In this document: in pieces, positions 24,272 to 30,187 of the stretch
Numbering within the stretch: the stretch's first letter is position 1
Layout of the letters: every line of letters starts with the position of its first letter
Assembly (NCBI GenBank): GCA_046048095.1
Contig: JBJOGS010000074.1
Span: 1-30,187, forward strand
DNA length: 30,187 bases
Source: UBA3478 sp046048095
GTDB taxonomy: Bacteria; Bacteroidota; Bacteroidia; Flavobacteriales; Flavobacteriaceae
Direction of reading: 5' to 3'
Program-made: the position numbers and the translations under genes
The notes under the pieces: model-generated
Databases searched by the model: none
What the model was told of the DNA's origin: nothing
Seen by the model: only the letters and a program-made list of their open reading frames with translations

Positions 24272-25051
24272 ATGACTATGGCCCACATTGGTGTTTTTGA
24301 CTCAGGAGTAGGAGGCTTAAGTGTACTTCAGGCCTTACAAGCCAGAATGCCTGAGCAGCGCTATAGTTATTTTGCCGATTCGCTGCACGCCCCTTACGGC
24401 GGACTAGATGCTGAAAAGCTATTAAAGTACAGTGAACGTATTGTCTCTTTTTTGATTTCAAAGGGGGCCTCGTTAATTGTAGTGGCCTGTAATACAGTAA
24501 CTACTTCGCTAATTGGGGAATTGCGTCAGCGCTTTGAGCTTCCTTTTGTGGGTGTAGAGCCTGCAGTGAAACCTGCGGCAGCAATGACTTTAAATGGTCG
24601 CATTGGAGTTTTGGCGACTCAGGGCACGCTGAATAGCTCTGGATATCGTGCAACGTGTCAAAAATTTGCTTCTGAGGTCACCCTTATTGAAAGGGCTGGC
24701 GTTGGTTTAGTAGAGGCTATTGAGCACTTGCCTTGGGATAGTGAAGCATTGCGCACTAGGGTACAATCATTTGCGCATGAATTCAATCGAGCTCAGATTG
24801 ATACTTTGGTTTTGGGATGCACTCATTACCCGCTAATCGAATCCCTTTTCAGAGAATGTTTAGTCGAAGAGATTAAGATAGTAAGCGCTGCTGAGGCCGT
24901 TGCTCGAAGAGTAGAACAATTGGTGCCAACTAATGACTACTCAGCAAGCCTTGATTTTTATACCAGCGCAGCGGCCACCCAATTAGCGCCATTCATTTCG
25001 CGTATGGCGTTTCAGCATGTAAAGGGGATTCACCAGGTCACTTTAGAATAA
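24272..25051 (+). CDS. murI: Glutamate racemase
   Basis: Makes D-glutamate for peptidoglycan by a two-cysteine mechanism in the cytoplasm. The 259-residue protein shows IGVFDSGVGGLSVL at the N-terminus, the first catalytic cysteine C73 in VACNTVTTS, GVEPAVKPA, and the second cysteine C183 in LGCTHYPLI. All expected elements are present. The start is either ATG 24272 or ATG 24278 (MAHIGVFD); the second is slightly more natural since it leaves six bases after the T-run of the terminator. Expression probably depends on readthrough of that terminator or on a promoter inside ompH. The stop faces the end of folA 8 bases away. Confidence 0.95.
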   Translation: MTMAHIGVFDSGVGGLSVLQALQARMPEQRYSYFADSLHAPYGGLDAEKLLKYSERIVSFLISKGASLIVVACNTVTTSLIGELRQRFELPFVGVEPAVKPAAAMTLNGRIGVLATQGTLNSSGYRATCQKFASEVTLIERAGVGLVEAIEHLPWDSEALRTRVQSFAHEFNRAQIDTLVLGCTHYPLIESLFRECLVEEIKIVSAAEAVARRVEQLVPTNDYSASLDFYTSAAATQLAPFISRMAFQHVKGIHQVTLE

Positions 25052-25059
25052 TCAAAAAC

Positions 25060-25551
25060 TCAGAGGCGTTTATAGGTCACGATGCTGAAGTCGTAGTTGT
25101 TTTTGTCGTCTTTGGGGTAAAATTCGGTATGGACTGGTTTCCAGTCAACTTCTGAGAAAGTTGGAAAAAAGGTATCGGCTTCAAACGGATGATCGACGTG
25201 CGTGAGTACCATTGAAGTGGCTTTGGGCAGAGCCTGCGCGTAAATTTGCGCCCCCCCAACTATAAATACTTTTTGATCACCGCTAAGCGCTAACGCTTCA
25301 TCAAGGCTATGGGCAATATGCTCTACCTCAAATTTTGGTTGGTAGGTTTTGTTCTTGGTGATGACGATGTGATCGCGATTCTTTAATTTTCCGGGCAGGC
25401 TTTCTAGGGTTTTTCTGCCCATAATAATAGGATGTCCAGAGGTGAGTGCCTTGAAATGTGCAAAGTCTTTCGGAAGATGCCAAGGCAAGTCATTATCTCG
25501 GCCCATAGCGCGGTTTTTACCCAAAGCAGCGACGAGTATAATTTCTTTCAT
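25060..25551 (-). CDS. folA: Dihydrofolate reductase
   Basis: Reduces dihydrofolate to tetrahydrofolate with NADPH, restoring the folate used up by thymidylate synthase. The 163-residue protein has the classic N-terminus IILVAALGKNRAMGRDNDLPWHLPKDF with Trp24 and the catalytic acid Asp29, PIIMGRKTLESLPG, the NADPH-side segment DHIVITKN, KVFIVGGAQIYAQALP and the late ADTFFP. Size is typical of chromosomal DHFR. The gene lies 9 bases downstream of thyA on the same strand, so the two consecutive steps of the thymidylate cycle are co-expressed. No feature of a plasmid-type resistance variant is seen. Confidence 0.96.
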   Translation of the reverse strand: MKEIILVAALGKNRAMGRDNDLPWHLPKDFAHFKALTSGHPIIMGRKTLESLPGKLKNRDHIVITKNKTYQPKFEVEHIAHSLDEALALSGDQKVFIVGGAQIYAQALPKATSMVLTHVDHPFEADTFFPTFSEVDWKPVHTEFYPKDDKNNYDFSIVTYKRL

Positions 25552-25560
25552 AGGCGAATA

Positions 25561-26385
25561 TTATACGGCTACTGGGGCTTTGATGGGGTCATGCGGATCG
25601 TATCCGACCAATTCAAAATCTTCATAGCTGAAACCGTCTATATCCTTAACCGAAGGATTGATTTTCATTGTCGGAAGCGGTCGATGTTCTCGACTGAGCT
25701 GTAAGTGGACCTGATCGATATGGTTGCTGTAAATGTGAACATCTCCAAGGGTATGCACAAAATCACCCACACCCAACTCGCACACCTGTGCGACCATCAT
25801 GGTCAATAGGGCATAAGAAGCGATATTAAAGGGTACGCCGAGAAAAACATCTGCACTGCGCTGATACAACTGGCATGAGAGTTTGCTGTCAGCCACATAA
25901 AATTGAAAAAATGCATGGCATGGGGGTAGGGCGGCCTTATTGTCGGCGACATTGGCTTCAAAAGAACGACTGGTATCTGGAAGCACACTTGGATTCCATG
26001 CGCTCACAAGCATTCGGCGACTGTCGGGATTGGTTTTAAGGGTGTCGATAACGCCCTTGATTTGATCGATACCCTCACTGTTCCAATTGCGCCATTGGTG
26101 CCCATAAATAGGCCCGAGGTTGCCATGTGAATCGGCCCACTCGTTCCAAATACTTACCTTATTATCGGTAAGGTATTTGATGTTTGTATCCCCCTTTAAG
26201 AACCACAATAGTTCATAAATAATTGATTTTATGTGCACCTTTTTGGTCGTAACTAACGGAAATCCCTGGGCCAGGTTAAAGCGAATTTGATATCCAAAAA
26301 CACTCAGAGTACCTGTCCCAGTGCGATCGCTTTTTTGATGCCCGTGATCAAGTATGTGTTGTAATAGCTCGTGATAGGCGTGCAT
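25561..26385 (-). CDS. thyA: Thymidylate synthase ThyA
   Basis: Converts dUMP to dTMP using methylene-tetrahydrofolate, giving dihydrofolate to FolA. The 274-residue protein has the family N-terminus YHELLQHILDHG, DRTGTGTLSVFG, the catalytic Cys156 in LPPCHAFFQFYV, QRSADVFLGVPFNIASYALL and the C-terminal end HDPIKAPVAV. Compared with E. coli ThyA it is about ten residues longer because of a loop before the cysteine (SVLPDTSRSFEANVADNKAA), a form I recall from flavobacteria. A near-consensus -7 box (TATCTTTA, 26408-26415, minus) lies 22 bases before the ATG, in the 94-base gap after nupC, so thyA may start its own transcript. Confidence 0.97.
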   Translation of the reverse strand: MHAYHELLQHILDHGHQKSDRTGTGTLSVFGYQIRFNLAQGFPLVTTKKVHIKSIIYELLWFLKGDTNIKYLTDNKVSIWNEWADSHGNLGPIYGHQWRNWNSEGIDQIKGVIDTLKTNPDSRRMLVSAWNPSVLPDTSRSFEANVADNKAALPPCHAFFQFYVADSKLSCQLYQRSADVFLGVPFNIASYALLTMMVAQVCELGVGDFVHTLGDVHIYSNHIDQVHLQLSREHRPLPTMKINPSVKDIDGFSYEDFELVGYDPHDPIKAPVAV

Positions 26386-26479
26386 GTGCAGTTGAAAATT
26401 TATCCTATAAAGATACCAACTCCGGCAGTGGCCTAGGTTTATAAATGTGATAGATTATCTTCAGGTTATCAACGAATCT

Positions 26480-27772
26480 CTAGCCTAGTATCATTCCGGC
26501 AATGGTTGCTGAAAGTAGTGAGGCGAGTGATCCGGCAATGAGAGCCTTGAAACCGAGTTCAGAAAGGGTCTTTTTTTGCGTAGGGGCTAGTGTTCCGATG
26601 CCCCCAATCTGAATGCCAATAGAGGCAAAATTTGCAAATCCACACAACATGTAGGTGGCCATCAATACAGATTTGTCATAAGCCAAATGAACGGCATTAG
26701 TCATCTCTTTTAAACTCGCTAATTGAGTGTAGGCGACGAATTCAGAGGCGACGAGTTTGATTCCCAAAAGTTGTCCCATGAGGCTCAAGTCTTCTTTTGC
26801 CACGCCAATGATGTACATCAGCGGAGCAAATAGCGTACCCAGAATGGCCTCTAAAGAGATGCGCTCATACCCCCAGTAGGGCGCTAAAAAAGCATTGAGA
26901 TTGCCAATGGTGCCTATTTGAGCGAGCACTCCATTGATTAAGGCAATAAAGGCGATAAAAACAAGCAACATGGCACCCACATTTAAGGCCAGCTTCAGAC
27001 CCTCGGTGGTGCCATTGGCCAGTGCGTCTAAGGCGTTTGAGCCCACAGAGTTTTCGGATAGTTCGATGGCTTCATCTACTTCTTGAGTTTGAGGAAGCAT
27101 GAGTTTTGCAATAATAATTGCCCCAGGGGCAGCCATCACCGATGCAGCAATTAAATGTCTCGCAAAAGATAGCCTGAGTTCAGGATCAGAGCCGCCTAAA
27201 AAGCCTACATAAGAGGCAAGAACGCCTCCGGCCACTGTGGCCATTCCTCCGGTCATTACCAATAGAATTTCAGACCGGTTCATCTTGGGTAAATAGGCTT
27301 TGATAAGAAGTGGCGCCTCGGTTTGGCCCAAAAAGATATTACCCGCTACCGAAAGACTTTCTGCGCCTGAGATGCCCAGCGCTTTAGTTAGTAGCCATGC
27401 CAGTGCTTTAACCACCCGTTGGATAATTCCAAAGTAGTACAGGATAGACGTTAGGGCTGAAAAAAAGACAATGGTGGGCAAGATCTGCAGGGCAAAGACA
27501 TAGCCGATCGTGGGGTTCGAAGCATCTATGAGATTTCCGAATAAAAAGAGGCTTCCGCTTTCGGTAAACTCGAGAATGGCAGTGAAAAAACTACCCATCA
27601 CATTAAAAAGTTGCTTTACCCATTCGACGCGAAGTACACCGAAGGCCAGAATGAATTGAAGGGCGAGTCCGATAAAAATGGTCTTCCAACGTATGGCCTT
27701 GCGCTTTGAACTTAACAGATAGGCTATTCCTAGCAGCACTAAAATTCCGATGATTCCTCTGAGTATGGCCAT
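26480..27772 (-). CDS. nupC: Concentrative nucleoside transporter, NupC/CNT family
   Basis: A 430-residue inner-membrane protein with many hydrophobic helices, expected to import nucleosides with protons or sodium. The CNT signature is present in SVAGNIFLGQTEAPLLIKAYLPKMNRSE (about residues 142-169), followed by the glycine-rich MTGGMATVAGGVLASYVGFLGG, the segment EFVAYTQLASLKEM and the late CGFANFASIGIQIGGIG. The length matches bacterial CNT proteins. Its position between a nuclease-like gene and thyA fits a nucleotide-metabolism context, since imported deoxynucleosides can be reused by kinases such as the one fused to FolK in this window. The substrate range cannot be read from the sequence. 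It starts 17 bases after the BFN gene. Confidence 0.93.
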   Translation of the reverse strand: MAILRGIIGILVLLGIAYLLSSKRKAIRWKTIFIGLALQFILAFGVLRVEWVKQLFNVMGSFFTAILEFTESGSLFLFGNLIDASNPTIGYVFALQILPTIVFFSALTSILYYFGIIQRVVKALAWLLTKALGISGAESLSVAGNIFLGQTEAPLLIKAYLPKMNRSEILLVMTGGMATVAGGVLASYVGFLGGSDPELRLSFARHLIAASVMAAPGAIIIAKLMLPQTQEVDEAIELSENSVGSNALDALANGTTEGLKLALNVGAMLLVFIAFIALINGVLAQIGTIGNLNAFLAPYWGYERISLEAILGTLFAPLMYIIGVAKEDLSLMGQLLGIKLVASEFVAYTQLASLKEMTNAVHLAYDKSVLMATYMLCGFANFASIGIQIGGIGTLAPTQKKTLSELGFKALIAGSLASLLSATIAGMILG

Positions 27773-27789
27773 TTGAAAAAGCGCGTAAG

Positions 27790-28401
27790 TTAGGAAAGAT
27801 TTCGTCGTTCAAGTTCGTCCCGTACCGCGGCTGCTTTTTCGTAGTCTTCATCGATTACCGCTTTCTTTAGAGCAGCCTGAAGCTGCTTTTCGGTGTAGGA
27901 CGAATAATTCGAAGAAGCTACAGCCGGATTGGTCGCGCTGATCGATTCAGGATCAGCTGCTTGAGGTTTTTTTACGCTCATATCCATAGAAGAGAAAGTG
28001 ATTCCTGCCTCATCCAAGACTGCAGCGTAAGTGTGAATGGGAGCGCCAAATCTCACGGCAAGAGCAACGGCATCGCTGGTTCGCGCGTCAATGATCTCTT
28101 CTTTTTGATCTTTTGAGCAGATCAGGCTGGCATAAAACACCCCTTCTTTGAGCTTGTGGATCAGCACATAATTCAGCTCAATGTCAAAGCGATTCAAGGT
28201 GTTTTTGAATAAATCGTGCGTAAGTGGACGCGGTGGTTTCAAGTCTGCCTCGAGGGCAACGGCTATGGCTTGTGCCTCAAATGCCCCGATAACAATAGGC
28301 AACTTTCTGTCTCCTGATGCTTCTTCAAGTATCAGCGCATACGCCCCATTTTGAGCTTGGCTATAAGAAATGCCCTTTATGATCAGAGGTACCGTACTCA
28401 T
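27790..28401 (-). CDS. Bifunctional nuclease (BFN/DUF151) domain fused to a UVR motif
   Basis: From ATG 28401 the protein has 203 residues. Residues about 1-130 match the BFN family, named after a plant enzyme with RNase and DNase activity: LPIVIGAFEAQAIAVALE, RPLTHDLFKNTLNRF and the very typical IIDARTSDAVALAVRFGAPI. A low-complexity linker (about 135-165) leads to a C-terminal UVR-type helical hairpin, TEKQLQAALKKAVIDEDYEKAAAVRDELERR, of the kind found in UvrB/UvrC and Clp partners. A TTG at 28410 would add three residues. It lies 20 bases after etfA (11 from the TTG) and 17 before nupC. The catalytic role of bacterial members is not settled. Confidence 0.88.
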   Translation of the reverse strand: MSTVPLIIKGISYSQAQNGAYALILEEASGDRKLPIVIGAFEAQAIAVALEADLKPPRPLTHDLFKNTLNRFDIELNYVLIHKLKEGVFYASLICSKDQKEEIIDARTSDAVALAVRFGAPIHTYAAVLDEAGITFSSMDMSVKKPQAADPESISATNPAVASSNYSSYTEKQLQAALKKAVIDEDYEKAAAVRDELERRNLS

Positions 28402-28421
28402 AAAGGGCAAAATAAATGAAT

Positions 28422-29378
28422 TTAAGCGGTTTGGGCTTTAAACTGTTTTAATTTTTCAATAAGGGCCGGAACCACTTGAAAAGCATCGCCCACAATCCCA
28501 TAATCCGCTGCTTTAAAGAAAGGCGCTTCAGGGTCGTTGTTGATCACTACCTTCACTTTAGAAGCATTAATTCCGGCGAGATGCTGAATGGCCCCAGAGA
28601 TACCAATAGCGATATACAAATTGGTGGCTACAGGTTTTCCGGTTTGCCCGACGTGTTCGCCGTGAGGTCTCCATCCCAAGTCAGAAACCGGTTTAGAGCA
28701 GGCGGTAGCTGCACCTAAAACGTCTGCTAGTTCTTCGATCATTCCCCAATTCTCAGGACCCTTAAGTCCTCTACCCGCAGAAACCACGATATCGGCGTCG
28801 GCAATGGTGGCCTTTCCGCTTGCTTTTTCGATTCGTACAGACTGTATTTTGGGTGTTTCGAAGGTGAAATTTTTCGAATGCGTCACCATGGTTTGAGGAT
28901 GCTCGATTACGCCAAAGGCATTCTTTCCTAGGCCAATCACAGTTTTTTCGGTCTTAGCTATGGTGTAGGCAAATCCCTTATTGGTAAATACACTGCGTCT
29001 ATAGGCGTGCACCCCATTGACCTGTTCGGATAAGCCTGTTACGTTCGGAATATAGGCCGCTGCTGTTTTGGCGGCAATTAGTGAACCATAATAACGGGCA
29101 TCGGCACTAGACCCAATCACTATGGTTTTGGCACCGAACTCTTCAGCTACCGAAGCGACAAGTGAAGCGACTGCTTCAGCACTAATTGCAGCGGTCTCAT
29201 GGTTGACGACAACCATTTCATCTAAGCCATATTGGCTCATTGTTTCAGCGTTCTCAGTATTGACGCAAAGTCCTATGGTTTTTTCGCTACCGCCTAGTGC
29301 CTTGGCATAAGACGCAAGTTCAGGGGCGGATTTTTTTAGCGATCGATTCTCAGATTCTAAATAGACTAATACGGCCAT
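28422..29378 (-). CDS. etfA: Electron transfer flavoprotein, alpha subunit
   Basis: Pairs with EtfB to carry electrons from acyl-CoA and other dehydrogenases into the respiratory chain, in the cytoplasm near the membrane. The 318-residue protein has a variable N-terminal domain (AVLVYLESENRSLKKSAPELASYAKALGG) and the conserved FAD domain: SAGRGLKGPENWG near residue 200, CSKPVSDLGWRPHGEHVGQTGKPV, YIAIGISGAIQHLAGI and the final INNDPEAPFFKAADYGIVGDA. All usual FAD-contact regions are present. It starts 2 bases after the etfB stop. The dehydrogenases it serves and ETF:quinone oxidoreductase are outside the window. Confidence 0.97.
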   Translation of the reverse strand: MAVLVYLESENRSLKKSAPELASYAKALGGSEKTIGLCVNTENAETMSQYGLDEMVVVNHETAAISAEAVASLVASVAEEFGAKTIVIGSSADARYYGSLIAAKTAAAYIPNVTGLSEQVNGVHAYRRSVFTNKGFAYTIAKTEKTVIGLGKNAFGVIEHPQTMVTHSKNFTFETPKIQSVRIEKASGKATIADADIVVSAGRGLKGPENWGMIEELADVLGAATACSKPVSDLGWRPHGEHVGQTGKPVATNLYIAIGISGAIQHLAGINASKVKVVINNDPEAPFFKAADYGIVGDAFQVVPALIEKLKQFKAQTA

Positions 29379-29380
29379 AA

Positions 29381-30127
29381 TTATAAAACGTTTGCTTCTT
29401 TATGTAAAAGGTGGATGAGGGTATCTAGGTCATTGGCATCGACAAGTGTGACTTCGCCTTTGGCCTTAGGACGTTCAAATTTAAGGTCTGCAGTGCGCGC
29501 TTCTACAGCGACAGGAGGTAGTACTTCAATGGGTTTCTGTCTAGCCATCATGATTCCTCTCATGTTCGGAATCTTAAGGTCAGATTCTTCAACCAATCCT
29601 TTCTGTGCTCCGATCACTAGTGGAAGCGAAGTGCTCAATGTTTCATTACCCCCATCGATTTCTCGAATCGCCTTGGCTAAGACCCCATCCGTTTCTAGGT
29701 GTACGCAAGTGTTGATAAAAGCAAACCCACATGCATGCGCTATTAGTCCAGGAACCATTGCTCCATTGTAATCGATCGATTCTCTGCCGCAGATGATTAG
29801 ATCATACGATTCGTTTTTGATCAGTGCGGTGAGCTGTTCGGCCACAAAGAACCCGTCAACGGGTTCGGCGTCAATGCGATATCCTTTAGTGGCGCCAATC
29901 GCAAGTGCTTTGCGCATAATAGGCTCTACTTGAGCCCCTCCAACCGTGGCAATATGCACTTCGGCTTGTTGCTGTTCTTGAAACCAAATGGCTCTAGTCA
30001 GGCCAAACTCATCATTGGGGTTAATCACGAATTGTACGCCTTGAGTATCAAAACGGCTGTCGCCATCCGTGAAATTAATCTTAGAGGTGGTATCTGGAAC
30101 CGCGCTAATACAAACCAATATTTTCAT
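29381..30127 (-). CDS. etfB: Electron transfer flavoprotein, beta subunit
   Basis: The AMP-binding partner of EtfA. The 248-residue protein opens MKILVCISAVPDTTSKI, with FVINPNDEFGLTRAIWFQE, VEPIMRKALAIGATKGYRID, LIICGRESIDYNGAMVPGLIA and the EtfB signature VIGAQKGLVEESDLKIPNMRGIMMA near residues 176-200, including the recognition-loop region. The length fits the family. It is first in a minus-strand series with etfA (2-base gap), BFN-UVR and nupC. An exact -7 promoter box stands 28 bases upstream, so transcription of the whole series likely starts at the right edge of the window. Confidence 0.97.
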   Translation of the reverse strand: MKILVCISAVPDTTSKINFTDGDSRFDTQGVQFVINPNDEFGLTRAIWFQEQQQAEVHIATVGGAQVEPIMRKALAIGATKGYRIDAEPVDGFFVAEQLTALIKNESYDLIICGRESIDYNGAMVPGLIAHACGFAFINTCVHLETDGVLAKAIREIDGGNETLSTSLPLVIGAQKGLVEESDLKIPNMRGIMMARQKPIEVLPPVAVEARTADLKFERPKAKGEVTLVDANDLDTLIHLLHKEANVL

Positions 30128-30154
30128 AAGTAATCCGGGTTAAACGTCTATAAA

Positions 30155-30162
30155 CAAATATA
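30155..30162 (-). promoter_or_regulatory. Probable -7 promoter element (TATATTTG) of the etfBA series
   Basis: Minus-strand TATATTTG matches TAnnTTTG exactly and lies 28 bases before the etfB ATG, giving a leader of about 20 bases. The surrounding sequence is very AT-rich. The -33 box would fall at or beyond the window edge and cannot be judged. Confidence 0.5.
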
Positions 30163-30187
30163 CTAAAACCATATAATTTATTATGCA

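Overview
The window reads as core chromosome of a marine-type member of the Bacteroidetes, most likely order Flavobacteriales (moderate GC by eye). The reasons are the gene order and the signals. pdxJ, CBS protein, nadK, a small outer-membrane barrel, uppS, bamA, two ompH/skp genes and murI lie in a row, and etfB, etfA, BFN-UVR nuclease, nupC, thyA and folA lie in another; both orders are typical of flavobacteria. Genes lack convincing Shine-Dalgarno sequences, several likely starts are GTG or TTG, and the promoters I can see follow the Bacteroidetes pattern (TTG, about 20 bases, TAnnTTTG). I see no prophage, insertion sequence, CRISPR array, toxin-antitoxin pair or defence island.

Layout, left to right. 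(1) 1-2694: a MetX-like homoserine acetyltransferase cut by the left edge, facing an overlapping minus-strand pair made of a PurD-like ATP-grasp enzyme and a GNAT acetyltransferase. This pair is the least explained part of the window. (2) 2695-3217: the only long non-coding stretch, holding tRNA-Gly(GCC), tRNA-Leu(TAA) and two minus-strand terminators. (3) 3218-10106: mutS divergent from a TrmH/SpoU RNA methyltransferase; a fused HPPK-deoxynucleoside kinase divergent from sppA, which abuts a queuosine-precursor transporter gene. (4) 10092-12456: a zinc-ribbon DUF2797 protein divergent from a GH3-family adenylating enzyme. (5) 12440-15734, minus strand: tig, clpP, clpX, the protein-folding and degradation cluster. 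(6) 15790-17282, minus: pdxJ and a coupled alpha/beta hydrolase. (7) 17369-25051, plus: CBS/ACT protein, nadK, a beta-barrel protein, uppS, bamA, ompH, ompH, terminator, murI. This is an envelope-building cluster (lipid carrier, outer-membrane assembly, periplasmic chaperones, D-glutamate). (8) 25060-30127, minus: etfB, etfA, BFN-UVR, nupC, thyA, folA, joining electron transfer with nucleoside uptake and thymidylate/folate metabolism.

Packing is very tight. All five convergent junctions lie between a 17-base overlap and an 8-base gap with no visible hairpin terminator, and many co-directional genes share TAATG or ATGA junctions. I found no clear previously undescribed multi-gene system. The best leads are the divergent PurD-like/GNAT pair, the GIY-YIG-like look of the DUF2797 protein, the HPPK-kinase fusion, a promoter built into a terminator ahead of tig, a mirrored promoter between DUF2797 and GH3, and a terminator placed directly against the murI start.
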